A DNA stretch of 45,664 nt, taken from the NCBI GenBank assembly GCA_902635845.1, contig CACPPK010000008.1:1-45664 (forward strand), read 5' to 3'. Shown here one piece after another: positions 15,420-23,603 of this stretch; the first letter of the stretch is position 1, and every line of letters begins with the position of its first letter. The translations under genes and the position numbers were made by a program. The notes under the pieces are model-generated. The model did no database searches and was not told the DNA's origin. It saw only the letters and a program-made list of their open reading frames with translations. The DNA comes from an uncultured Pelagibacteraceae bacterium (GTDB lineage: Bacteria; Pseudomonadota; Alphaproteobacteria; Pelagibacterales; Pelagibacteraceae).

Positions 15420-18194
15420 TTAATGTAACATACCCCAATTATCTCCAACATTAATATCAACTGTTAAAGGAGTTGAAAAAGAATGATAATCACTCTGAGC
15501 TACACTGGTCATTTCTCTCTCAATTAATTTAATCATTACTTTTTCATCCTTTTTTGGAATTTCAAAAATTAATTCATCATGAATTTGCAAGAGCATTTTT
15601 GAATTAGAATTTTTTTCCTCTGATAATTTCTTATCTAATCTTATCATAGCTAATCTCATTACTTCAGAAGCAGAACCTTGAATGGGAGCATTAATTGCAG
15701 CACGTTCTTGAAAATTTCTGACATTAAAGTTTTTGTCATTTATTCCATTAAAGTGAGATCTTCGTCCAAAAATATTGTTAACATATCCACTTTTCCTACA
15801 AAATTTAATTGTATTATCCATGTAAACTTTAATTTCTGGAAACTTAGCAAAATATGAATTCAAAAATTCCTCTGCTTCATAATTAGAAACATTTATTTGC
15901 TTAGCTAATCCATATTGCGAAATTCCATAAATAATTCCAAAATTAATAGCCTTAGCCTTTCGTCTGTGATCTTGATTAACTTTTTTGATATCAATATTAA
16001 ATATTTGGCTAGCTGTTAAAGAGTGAATATCTTCTTTATTTTTAAAAGCTTTTTTCAGTTCTTTTACATCTGCCAGGTCTGCTAAAATTCTCATCTCGAT
16101 TTGATTGTAATCCGCAGAAATTAATAGATGCCCTTTTTTTGCAGTGAAAGCTTTTCTTATATCTTTTCCGTCTTCTGATTTAATTGGTATGTTTTGTAAG
16201 TTGGGATCACTAGATGCTAGTCTTCCAGTAGTTGTAGCTGCCAGCAAAAACGAAGTGTGAACTCTTTTTGTATTTGGGTTTAAATGTTCAGGTAAAGCAT
16301 CTGAATAAGTATTTTTTAATTTTGAAACTTGTCTCCAGTCTAAAATTAATTTTGGAAATTCATGACCTTTAAAAGCTAAATCCTCTAAAACACTTGCACT
16401 TGTTGCAAAACTTCCTTTTTTAGTTTTCTTTAAACCAGCTATTTTCAAGTCATTATAAATTATTTCACCTAATTGCTTTGGAGATGCGATATTGAACTCT
16501 TTTTTAGAAATTTTAAATACCTCTTTTTCAAGTTTTTGGATTTTTTTTTCAAATTTAGATGAAAGAGATTTTAAAAACTTACTGTCAATTTCAACTCCTT
16601 CTATTTCCATAAATGCAAGAATTTTAATTAATGGCTTTTCAAAAATTTCATAAATATTGATCATTTTCTCTGATTTTAAATTTTTGACAAATTTCTTGTA
16701 TAATCTAAAAGTAACATCAGCATCTTCAGCCGCGTAATCTTTTGCTTTATCTAATTCTACTTCACTAAAATTAATTTCTTTCTTACCTGTGCCTACCATC
16801 TCTTTAAAAGAAATAGTTTTATGTCCCAAATGAATTTCTGATAAAGTATCCATATTATGTCTATTTTTTCCAGCATCTAAAACATAAGACATCAGCATTG
16901 TATCTTCCATTGATGAAAGTGTTATTCCACACTTATAAAATACGATAAAATCAAATTTTATATTTTGACCTATTTTTTTAATACTAGGATCTTCTAATAT
17001 TTTTTTTAATTTTTTAATTACTGCTTCTTTTTTAAGACACTTGGGTGACTTATGACCAACTGGTATGTAACATGCTTTTCCAATTTTAGAGCAAAGAGAA
17101 ATACCTACTAAATCTGCTTGGTGAGGATCTAATGAAGTGGTTTCCGTATCTACAGCGACTTCACCAACTTCTTCTGCCTCCTCTATCCATTTATCAATTT
17201 CATCTAAGCTATTAATTAAATAATAATTTTTGTTATTTACCGTTTGTTGTTTTTCTAGATTTTGAGTTTCAATCTTATTACTTTCTAGTTCAGGTTCTCC
17301 ATAAGCAGAAATTGCAGAGCTTAACAACCTATTAAATTCCATTTCTCTTAAAAATTTATATAATTTATCTTTATCTATATTTTGCAATTTAAATTCACTT
17401 AACTCCCTATCAACAGGAGAGTTGTGATCTAGTGTTACAAGTTTTTTACTTATTAATGCTTTATCCTTATTCTCAAGTAATGTTTCTCTTCTTTTATTTT
17501 GCTTAATCTCATGAGCAGATTTTAGTAAGTTTTCTAAAGTGCCATATTTGTTAATTAGCTCTGCGGCTGTCTTAACACCTATCCCCGGAACACCAGGAAC
17601 ATTATCACTACTATCTCCTGCTAAAGATTGTACATCAATAACTTTTGAAGCATCTACTCCAAACTTTTTTACAACATCATCATCAGTTATAAATTTATTT
17701 TTCATAGGGTCAAAAATTCGAACCCCTTTTTTGTAAAGTTGCATTAAATCTTTATCTGATGAAACAATTGTAACCTTTGCACCCTTTTTAAGAATTTGAT
17801 CAACATATGTAGCTATTAAATCATCTGCTTCGTAATTAGGAAGATCCACAGATGGCAAATTAAATGCCAGGACTGATTTTCTTATATATTCAAATTGTGG
17901 AGCTAAATCGTCAGGCGCCTCAGATCTATTAGCTTTATAATCACTATAAATTTCATTTCTGAAAGTTTTTCTTGCTGAGTCGAATATTACTGCAAAATGT
18001 GTTGGTTTTTGCAAGTTTTGATTGGATTTTGAATCTTCTAATAATTTAAATAACATACTGCAAAAACCACTTACAGCACCTGTTGGAAGACCATCACTTT
18101 TTCTACTCAATGGAGGCAAAGCATAATAAGCTCTAAAAATATAACCAGAACCATCAATCAAATAAAAATGATCTGTTTTTTGAATTTTATTCAT
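15420..18194 (-). CDS. polA: DNA polymerase I
   Basis: This is a full-length three-domain PolA of 924 residues for Okazaki-fragment processing and repair. The 5' nuclease domain comes first (YLIDGSGYIFRAYYALPP; VDLPNYEADDLIATY; GDSSDNVPGVPGIGVKTA). The proofreading domain keeps DTETTS near residue 349, GQNIKFDF and DYAAEDADVTFRLY, so 3'-5' exonuclease residues appear intact. The polymerase domain has SADYNQIEMRILA, the finger helix RRKAKAINFGIIYG, and the catalytic QIHDELIFE. It is divergent from bioY and just upstream of chvI, with a 50-base gap between them. Confidence 0.97.
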   Translation of the reverse strand: MNKIQKTDHFYLIDGSGYIFRAYYALPPLSRKSDGLPTGAVSGFCSMLFKLLEDSKSNQNLQKPTHFAVIFDSARKTFRNEIYSDYKANRSEAPDDLAPQFEYIRKSVLAFNLPSVDLPNYEADDLIATYVDQILKKGAKVTIVSSDKDLMQLYKKGVRIFDPMKNKFITDDDVVKKFGVDASKVIDVQSLAGDSSDNVPGVPGIGVKTAAELINKYGTLENLLKSAHEIKQNKRRETLLENKDKALISKKLVTLDHNSPVDRELSEFKLQNIDKDKLYKFLREMEFNRLLSSAISAYGEPELESNKIETQNLEKQQTVNNKNYYLINSLDEIDKWIEEAEEVGEVAVDTETTSLDPHQADLVGISLCSKIGKACYIPVGHKSPKCLKKEAVIKKLKKILEDPSIKKIGQNIKFDFIVFYKCGITLSSMEDTMLMSYVLDAGKNRHNMDTLSEIHLGHKTISFKEMVGTGKKEINFSEVELDKAKDYAAEDADVTFRLYKKFVKNLKSEKMINIYEIFEKPLIKILAFMEIEGVEIDSKFLKSLSSKFEKKIQKLEKEVFKISKKEFNIASPKQLGEIIYNDLKIAGLKKTKKGSFATSASVLEDLAFKGHEFPKLILDWRQVSKLKNTYSDALPEHLNPNTKRVHTSFLLAATTTGRLASSDPNLQNIPIKSEDGKDIRKAFTAKKGHLLISADYNQIEMRILADLADVKELKKAFKNKEDIHSLTASQIFNIDIKKVNQDHRRKAKAINFGIIYGISQYGLAKQINVSNYEAEEFLNSYFAKFPEIKVYMDNTIKFCRKSGYVNNIFGRRSHFNGINDKNFNVRNFQERAAINAPIQGSASEVMRLAMIRLDKKLSEEKNSNSKMLLQIHDELIFEIPKKDEKVMIKLIEREMTSVAQSDYHSFSTPLTVDINVGDNWGMLH

Positions 18195-18207
18195 GAAGTA
18201 ATATTAA

Positions 18208-18272
18208 ATATTATAATGATAATATAATCTGTATATAAAAAAATTTACTTTCAATTATTATAACAATTATAA
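18208..18272. repeat. Two AT-rich dyads in the polA-bioY divergent region
   Basis: The 114-base gap between polA and bioY holds two short symmetric elements. ATATTAT and ATAATAT (18208-18225, 4-base centre) form a perfect inverted repeat; TTATAA occurs twice three bases apart (18258-18272). They may be operators or simply promoter-type AT sequence. The known alphaproteobacterial BioR box core (TTATxxATAA type) is not clearly present. I see no other structured element in the gap. Confidence 0.25.
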
Positions 18273-18308
18273 GTAGATTATTTTTTATATTTTGAGTATT
18301 ATTTAACA

Positions 18309-18860
18309 ATGGAATTAACAAAAAATCTCTCACAAGCTAAACTATTTAAATCTCTGGTTGTTATTGTTCTTGGTTCAATAGCACTAACTATATCTGCAAA
18401 GATCAAAATTCCTTTCTATCCGGTTCCTATGACTATGCAAACATTTGTTGTATTATTTTTAGGAATAAGTTTAGGACATAAAATTGCACTAGCTACAATT
18501 GGTCTGTATTTAATAGAAGGAATTGCAGGGCTTCCCGTATTTTCAAATTCTCCTGAAAAAGGTGTTGGATTAGTTTACTTTACAGGGCCAACTATGGGTT
18601 ACTTAATTGGTTTTTTAACAGCTTGTTACTTAGCTTCTAAAATTAAGATTGATGATAATTTTTTCGTTGTTTTATTTAAGTTAATTATCGCAACTTCAAC
18701 AATTTATATTTTGGGTCTAATTTGGCTTGGGACATTGATTGGATGGGATAAGCCAATTTTTGCTTTAGGTGCAAAACCGTTTCTATTAGCCGAGATTTTT
18801 AAAATTATGCTTTTAGCTCTTTTGACAAAGCAAATAATTAAAATTAAAAAATTTATCTAG
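18309..18860 (+). CDS. bioY: Biotin transporter substrate-binding subunit BioY
   Basis: BioY is the membrane S-component that binds and imports biotin. The 183 residues include KIKIPFYPVPMTMQTF, the most recognisable BioY segment, followed by GIAGLPVFS and TGPTMGYLIGFLTA, with about six membrane helices. No bioM or bioN ATPase/coupling genes are adjacent. It therefore either works alone or shares an energising module encoded elsewhere. Import of biotin fits the vitamin auxotrophy common in streamlined marine bacteria. Its last 8 bases overlap convergent regA. Confidence 0.93.
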   Translation: MELTKNLSQAKLFKSLVVIVLGSIALTISAKIKIPFYPVPMTMQTFVVLFLGISLGHKIALATIGLYLIEGIAGLPVFSNSPEKGVGLVYFTGPTMGYLIGFLTACYLASKIKIDDNFFVVLFKLIIATSTIYILGLIWLGTLIGWDKPIFALGAKPFLLAEIFKIMLLALLTKQIIKIKKFI

Positions 18861-19416
18861 GTGATCTTTTAGAAAGAATTCTTTGAAGAGTTCTTCTGTG
18901 CATTTTAAGTCTTCTGGCTGTTTCTGAAACATTCCTATTACATAACTCGAAAACTCTATGTATATGTTCCCACTTAACTCTGTCAGCCGACATGGGATTT
19001 TCTGGTGGGGCAGCTTTTTTTGAAGGATCTGCCAATAATGCTTTTTCTACATCTTCTGCATCAGCAGGTTTGGCTAAATAATCTATAGCACCTTCTTTGA
19101 TAGCAGCTACTGCCGTTGGAATATTTCCATAACCAGTTAACATGATAATCCTACTATCACTATTTGAAGACTGAATTTCTTTTACAACTTCTAGTCCATT
19201 ACCGTCAGCAAGCCTTAAGTCTACAACCGCAAAACCAGGTTTTTTAGTTTTTACAGATTCAACTCCCTTTTGCACACTCTCAGCTTGAAAAACTTCAAAT
19301 CCTTTTTTTTCCATCGCTCTTGCTAAACGCTCACGGAATGGATTATCATCATCCACGATTAATAACGATTTATTCTCAAAATCGCTTAGATTCTGTAGTT
19401 TTGCTTCTTCTTTCAT
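18853..19416 (-). CDS. regA: RegA/ActR/PrrA-type response regulator
   Basis: The receiver domain (residues 17-130) has VDDDNPF, the phospho-acceptor Asp66 in VVDLRLADG, and the lysine in IDYLAKPAD. A proline-containing linker (AAPPENPMSADRVKWE) leads into a Fis-type helix-turn-helix, NVSETARRLKMHRRTLQRIL, at the C-terminus. This layout is characteristic of RegA, the redox-responsive global regulator of alphaproteobacteria. Its kinase RegB is not adjacent. At 187 residues it is full length. It is divergent from the polyamine operon across 167 bases, so it could in principle act on that region; nothing in the sequence proves it. Confidence 0.92.
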   Translation of the reverse strand: MKEEAKLQNLSDFENKSLLIVDDDNPFRERLARAMEKKGFEVFQAESVQKGVESVKTKKPGFAVVDLRLADGNGLEVVKEIQSSNSDSRIIMLTGYGNIPTAVAAIKEGAIDYLAKPADAEDVEKALLADPSKKAAPPENPMSADRVKWEHIHRVFELCNRNVSETARRLKMHRRTLQRILSKRSPR

Positions 19417-19488
19417 AACCCTTATATGGGGTCTCTGCAGGATATTACAATATATGAATTTTACGCATTTCTGGCTTGAATTATTTGC

Positions 19489-19516
19489 TTTACATTGGTG
19501 TTGTTTACTTTATATG
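19489..19516 (+). promoter_or_regulatory. Putative promoter of the polyamine operon
   Basis: TTTACA at 19489-19494 and TATATG at 19511-19516 are spaced by 16 bases, giving a predicted transcript start near 19523 and a leader of about 60 bases. This is the best -35/-10 pair I could find in the gap, but AT-rich sequence offers alternatives. Confidence 0.35.
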
Positions 19517-19528
19517 CCAAAAAATATT

Positions 19529-19556
19529 AAAGTTTTTTTTAAAAAGACTTTTTTTT
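19529..19556 (+). terminator. A/T-rich hairpin with T tail in the decarboxylase leader
   Basis: AAAGTTTTT from 19529 can pair with AAAGACTTT-type sequence ending at 19551 (about nine pairs, one G-U). Five further T residues follow the stem. It resembles a weak intrinsic terminator placed between the putative promoter and the decarboxylase start, so it might attenuate the operon. The stem has a single G-C pair and could be a by-product of homopolymer runs. Confidence 0.25.
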
Positions 19557-19570
19557 ATTAAATTTTTTTT

Positions 19571-19575
19571 GGAGG
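19571..19575 (+). promoter_or_regulatory. Strong Shine-Dalgarno that fixes the decarboxylase start
   Basis: GGAGG lies eight bases before the ATG at 19584. It is the clearest ribosome-binding site in the window. It argues against the longer in-frame ORF that opens at 19476, whose extra residues are a low-complexity translation of T runs. Confidence 0.8.
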
Positions 19576-19583
19576 CATTTAAA

Positions 19584-20768
19584 ATGCAAAAATTTAAATC
19601 AGTTGAAGAATTAGTTAATCAGCTGAAACCTGAAAAACCAGTTTACTGTATAAGAAAGAATTCCATAAAATATGCTGTTAAATTTTTCCTAAACAAATTT
19701 CCAGGAAAAATTTTATATGCAGTTAAGACTAATCCACACCCTGAAGTAATCAAAACAATCATAGAAAATGGAGTTGAACAATTTGATGTAGCGTCAATCG
19801 AGGAAATTAAAAATATTAGAACTTTTAGCAAAACTGCTAAATGCTCTTATATGCATACTGTAAAAAGTAGAGAAAGTATAAAAGAAGCATATTTTAATTA
19901 TGGTGTAAAAACTTTTTCATTAGATACTAAAGATGAACTTATTAAAATAATTAAAAGTACAAATAATGCTGAAGATTTAGAATTATTTGTAAGAGTTGCT
20001 GTTTCCAATGAACATGCAGAAATTGATTTATCTAAAAAATTTGGTGCTTTAACATCAGAAGCAATAGGTTTGTTAAGACTTGTAAAACAACATGCTAAAA
20101 AGGTTGGCTTAAGTTTTCATGTTGGTTCACAATGTATGCATCCAATTTCTTATGCGAAAGGAATTAGTGAAATTGGAAATATAATTAAAAAAACCAAGAT
20201 AATTCCAGATTATATTAATGTAGGTGGAGGTTTCCCTACAATCTATCCTGACTTAATTCCGCAATCTTTAATTAGTTATTTTAATGAAATAAATAAGAGT
20301 TTAGAAAATTTAAAACTTGAAAAACTTCCTGAAATTATTTGTGAACCTGGTAGAGCTATAGTTGCAGAAAGTGGCTCAACAGTTGTAAGAGTTAATTTAA
20401 GAAAAAAACAAAAGCTTTATATTAATGATGGTACATATGGTACTCTTTTTGATGCAGGTACACCTAACATTGTATTCCCATCTAGAATGATTAAAGAAAA
20501 TTCTAACAAAATAATTTCAAAAAAATTAACTGCTTTTGACTTCTTCGGACCAACATGTGATAGCATGGATTATATGAAAGGTCCTTTTTTGCTTCCAAAT
20601 AATATTAAAGAAAATGATTATATTGAACTTGGTCAACTTGGGGCATACGGATTGACATTTAGAACTCAGTTTAATGGTTATTACTCAAATGAAATTTATG
20701 AAGTTGAAGATAACCCAATAATGACAATGTATGATAAAGGCATTAACAAAGCTAACATGGTAGCTTAA
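19584..20768 (+). CDS. PLP-dependent ornithine (or lysine/ornithine) decarboxylase, alanine racemase fold
   Basis: The 394-residue protein is a group IV decarboxylase. The PLP lysine is Lys48 in YAVKTNPHP. Phosphate-binding loops are HVGSQC (179-184) and GGGFPT (214-219), with EPGRAIV near 254. The C-terminal catalytic motif is GPTCDSMD (322-329, Cys325). CDSMD is the ornithine/lysine type rather than the CESGD type of diaminopimelate decarboxylase, so the product should be putrescine (possibly also cadaverine). Its stop and the next gene's ATG share one base (TAATG), indicating an operon with the deoxyhypusine synthase-like gene. Preference for ornithine over lysine is inferred. Confidence 0.88.
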   Translation: MQKFKSVEELVNQLKPEKPVYCIRKNSIKYAVKFFLNKFPGKILYAVKTNPHPEVIKTIIENGVEQFDVASIEEIKNIRTFSKTAKCSYMHTVKSRESIKEAYFNYGVKTFSLDTKDELIKIIKSTNNAEDLELFVRVAVSNEHAEIDLSKKFGALTSEAIGLLRLVKQHAKKVGLSFHVGSQCMHPISYAKGISEIGNIIKKTKIIPDYINVGGGFPTIYPDLIPQSLISYFNEINKSLENLKLEKLPEIICEPGRAIVAESGSTVVRVNLRKKQKLYINDGTYGTLFDAGTPNIVFPSRMIKENSNKIISKKLTAFDFFGPTCDSMDYMKGPFLLPNNIKENDYIELGQLGAYGLTFRTQFNGYYSNEIYEVEDNPIMTMYDKGINKANMVA

Positions 20769-21811
20769 TGTCGAGTCAAAAAAATCCAGGTCATAACAGT
20801 AAAAGAGATTTCTTAAAAAATCCTGTTGAGCACATCGATATAACTTCTTTCGACTCTAGAAAGATTATATCCTCAATGGAAAAAATGTCATTTGTTTCTA
20901 GAGAAACAGCAAATGCTGCTAATATTTATAACGAGATGCTTAAAGATAAAGATTGTACAATTTTCCTTACCTTAGCAGGCTCTACTTCGGCAGCTGGATG
21001 TATGAATATTTATAAAGATTTAGTTAAATATAATATGGTCGATGCAATTGTTGCAACAGGAGCCTCTATAGTAGATATGGATTTTTTTGAAGCTCTTGGT
21101 TTTAAACATTATCAAGGTTCACATTTTCAAGATGATACTGAGCTGAGAGACAACTATATAGATAGAATTTACGATACCTACATAGATGAAGAAGAGCTTC
21201 AAAAGTGTGATAAAATTATATGTGAAATCGCTAATAACCTAGAGGCGAGAAGCTATACTTCAAGAGAGTTCATTTATGAAATGGGAAAATATTTAAAAAA
21301 TAACTCAAAGAAAAAAGACTCATTAATTGAAACCGCTTTTGAAAATAATGTTCCTATTTTCTGCCCTGCTTTTACTGACTCGAGTGCAGGATTCGGATTA
21401 GTTATGCATCAAGAACAAAATCCAAAAAAACATATAACAATAGACTCAATTAGAGAATTTAGAGAACTAACAGAAATTAAAATCAAATCTAAAGGTTCTG
21501 GGTTATTTATGATTGGTGGTGGTGTGCCTAAAAACTTTATTCAAGATACTGTTATTTGTGCTGAACTATTAGGAAAAGATGTAGACATGCATAAATATGC
21601 TGTTCAAATTACTGTTGCTGATAGTAGAGACGGAGCATGTAGCAGCTCAACATTAAAAGAAGCAAGTTCATGGGGAAAAGTAGATATTACAAAAGAACAG
21701 ATGGTGTTTGCAGAGGCAACTAGTGTTTTACCATTGATAGCAAGTGATGCTTATCATAAGGGTGAGTGGAAAAAAAGAGAAAGAAAAAACTTTACAAAAA
21801 TTTTTGAATAA
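20768..21811 (+). CDS. Deoxyhypusine synthase-like protein
   Basis: This 347-residue protein is homologous to eukaryotic/archaeal deoxyhypusine synthase (DHS), an NAD-dependent enzyme that transfers an aminobutyl group from spermidine to a lysine. VATGASIVDMDFFEALG (95-111) and FTDSSAGFG (202-210) match NAD/active-site segments. SWGK at 301-304 carries the equivalent of human catalytic Lys329, with a conserved Asp (ADSRDGA) and Glu (LKEASSWGK) before it. The loop after GGGVPK reads NFIQDTV, where DHS has HH-I-x-x-x-N; those residues contact spermidine. Bacteria lack eIF5A, so a small-molecule acceptor such as putrescine (giving homospermidine) is more likely. It lies between a decarboxylase and a ureohydrolase. 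Confidence 0.85.
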   Translation: MSSQKNPGHNSKRDFLKNPVEHIDITSFDSRKIISSMEKMSFVSRETANAANIYNEMLKDKDCTIFLTLAGSTSAAGCMNIYKDLVKYNMVDAIVATGASIVDMDFFEALGFKHYQGSHFQDDTELRDNYIDRIYDTYIDEEELQKCDKIICEIANNLEARSYTSREFIYEMGKYLKNNSKKKDSLIETAFENNVPIFCPAFTDSSAGFGLVMHQEQNPKKHITIDSIREFRELTEIKIKSKGSGLFMIGGGVPKNFIQDTVICAELLGKDVDMHKYAVQITVADSRDGACSSSTLKEASSWGKVDITKEQMVFAEATSVLPLIASDAYHKGEWKKRERKNFTKIFE

Positions 21812-21813
21812 AA

Positions 21814-22689
21814 TTGAAATATCTATCAAATAAAAACGGGTTTTTAGGAGTTGATAATAAATTTAGCTTTAAAGAAAAAGCTGTGATTGTTCCATTTGGA
21901 TTAGAAAAAACTGTCAGTTATGGGGGAGGAACAAGAAATGGACCTAAAGAAATCATAAAAGCATCACATCAAGTTGAGCTATATGATGAAGAACTTAATT
22001 GTGAACCTTATAAAAAAATAGGTATTAAAACTTTAAAACCATTTAAAATTGATAAAAATATTAAAAAAGCACTTAATAAAATCTCAAATATTAATAAAGA
22101 AATTTTAGATAAAAAGCTTTTCCCAATGACTTTAGGTGGAGAGCATTCAATAACTCCTGGGTGTATTGTTCCTTTTACTAAAAAATATAAAAATATTTGC
22201 CTCTTGCATTTTGATGCCCATGCAGATTTACGTCAAAGCTATAATGGAGAAAAATTTTCACATGCCTCGGCAATTAGAAGATGTCTTGATTATAAAAATG
22301 TTTCTTTAATTTCATTTGGGATAAGAAATATCTCAGAAAGTGAAATACCATATTTAAAAAAAAATTCTTCAAGAATAAATATTTTTTGGGCAAAAGATAA
22401 AAAAAAATGGAATTTGTCTAAGTTTAAAAAACTGATTAAAAACAAAACTGTTTATCTAACATTCGATGTAGATGGACTAGATTCAAGTATTATGCCTGCA
22501 ACTGGTACACCTGAACCAGGAGGACTTTTGTGGGACGAAACATTAGATATAATAAGAATTGCAGCTAAAAACTCGAAAATTGTTGGTGCAGATATTAATG
22601 AACTATCTCCAATTAAAGGATTTAATTCCTATAATTTTCTTGTTGCGAAATTAGCTTATAAAATTTTGTCTTATAAATTTTTATATTAA
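21814..22689 (+). CDS. Ureohydrolase (agmatinase/arginase family)
   Basis: The 291-residue enzyme has the complete binuclear-manganese site of ureohydrolases: GGEHS (108-112), FDAHAD (133-138) and DVDGLD (218-223). SYGGGTRNGPKEI near residue 35 and TGTPEPGG (230-237) are family features. Members release urea from agmatine, arginine or related guanidino compounds. Agmatinase would give putrescine, but an arginine decarboxylase is not in the window, and a guanidino-polyamine is an alternative substrate given the gene next door. The start is TTG at 21814, two bases after the previous stop. Its stop shares TTAA with the convergent transporter. Confidence 0.85.
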   Translation: MKYLSNKNGFLGVDNKFSFKEKAVIVPFGLEKTVSYGGGTRNGPKEIIKASHQVELYDEELNCEPYKKIGIKTLKPFKIDKNIKKALNKISNINKEILDKKLFPMTLGGEHSITPGCIVPFTKKYKNICLLHFDAHADLRQSYNGEKFSHASAIRRCLDYKNVSLISFGIRNISESEIPYLKKNSSRINIFWAKDKKKWNLSKFKKLIKNKTVYLTFDVDGLDSSIMPATGTPEPGGLLWDETLDIIRIAAKNSKIVGADINELSPIKGFNSYNFLVAKLAYKILSYKFLY

Positions 22690-23240
22690 ACTTTAATTGG
22701 TTTAATAATTTTCAATAACATTCTGAATGGTATCAACATTATTATAGCAACTAAAATTTTTACTGCTAAATCTCCAAGAGATAAAGTAACCCAAGGTACC
22801 CCTGTTGCATAAAATGATATTGAGAAAAATAAAAATGTGTCGACTGTTGATCCAATCAAAGATGAAGTAAGTGGTGCAACAAACCACTCTTTTTTTCTTA
22901 ATCGATCAAAAATTTGAATGTCCAACAATTGGGCGGTGATAAAAGCTACACCTGATCCAATTGCAATTCTAACCGAGATTAAATCTGCAAAATCAGTTGA
23001 GAATAACAATGTAAATATAATTCCTATTAAAAACCCCAAATATACAATTTGCCTTGCTAATAACTTTCCATACGACCTATTTGCTAAATCTGTTATTAAA
23101 AAAGCTATTGGGTAACTAAAAGCTCCCCAAGTTAAAATCTCATTTAATCCAAAATAGTTGATTGGGAACTGAACTAAATAATTAGAAGATAGTACAACAA
23201 TCCCCATCATTATTGACAGGGTGATAAATAATTTGTTCAT
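22686..23240 (-). CDS. yhhQ: VUT/YhhQ family transporter (queuosine precursor uptake)
   Basis: A 184-residue membrane protein with about six helices. The pattern PINYFGLNEILTWGAFSYPIAFL followed by DLANRSYGKLLAR, IAIGSGVAFITAQLLDIQIFDRL and LIGSTVDTFLFFSISF is that of the YhhQ/VUT family. Characterised members import queuosine precursors (7-cyano- or 7-aminomethyl-7-deazaguanine) for tRNA modification. No tgt or queA is adjacent, so substrate is inferred from the family. Its ATG shares one base with the rpmB stop (TAATG), so it is translated from the rpmB message. Confidence 0.88.
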   Translation of the reverse strand: MNKLFITLSIMMGIVVLSSNYLVQFPINYFGLNEILTWGAFSYPIAFLITDLANRSYGKLLARQIVYLGFLIGIIFTLLFSTDFADLISVRIAIGSGVAFITAQLLDIQIFDRLRKKEWFVAPLTSSLIGSTVDTFLFFSISFYATGVPWVTLSLGDLAVKILVAIIMLIPFRMLLKIIKPIKV

Positions 23241-23551
23241 TAAGCTGATTTAGCTACAGGTTTCTTTTTAAAAGGGGATTTAATTAAAACTACTTTTTTT
23301 AACTTTTTTAATCTAGGAGATAAATTTTTATTTTTTACAGTTTTTAAAAATTCATCAAAACTACCTTTTTTGTCAACTGACCTTACACCTGAGTTACTTA
23401 CAGTAAGTTTTAAACTTCTTCCAGTAAGCTCACTTGTAAATTTTACTTTCTTTAGGTTAGGTAAAAATCTTCTTTTAGTCTTGTTGTTAGCATGACTAAC
23501 ATTATGACCTTTCATTGGAATTTTACCGGTAAGTTCACATTTTTTTGACAT
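23240..23551 (-). CDS. rpmB: 50S ribosomal protein L28
   Basis: L28 opens with [32 protein letters not shown], the standard N-terminus reading KCELTGK and GHNVSHANN, and continues with a bL28 core [20 protein letters not shown]. The 103-residue length with a lysine-rich tail ([13 protein letters not shown]) fits alphaproteobacterial L28. The ATG at 23551 is right; an in-frame upstream start at 23653 would run into pyrD and add unrelated sequence. A good promoter lies directly upstream. It is followed by yhhQ with a one-base overlap. Confidence 0.95.
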   Translation of the reverse strand: MSKKCELTGKIPMKGHNVSHANNKTKRRFLPNLKKVKFTSELTGRSLKLTVSNSGVRSVDKKGSFDEFLKTVKNKNLSPRLKKLKKVVLIKSPFKKKPVAKSA

Positions 23552-23563
23552 AATAACAGTGCC

Positions 23564-23592
23564 TATATAAGGGGAGATATTGAAGGCGTCAA
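23564..23592 (-). promoter_or_regulatory. Promoter of rpmB-yhhQ
   Basis: On the minus strand, TTGACG (23592-23587) and TATATA (23569-23564) have an ideal 17-base spacer. The predicted transcript start falls within about ten bases of the ATG at 23551, so the message would have a very short or absent leader. Confidence 0.6.
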
Positions 23593-23603
23593 GTTTAATA
23601 CAT

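Noticed and set aside
19476..19583. In-frame N-terminal extension of the decarboxylase
   Set aside because: It would be a hydrophobic, low-complexity run translated from T tracts and would cover the putative promoter. The GGAGG at 19571 points to the ATG at 19584.
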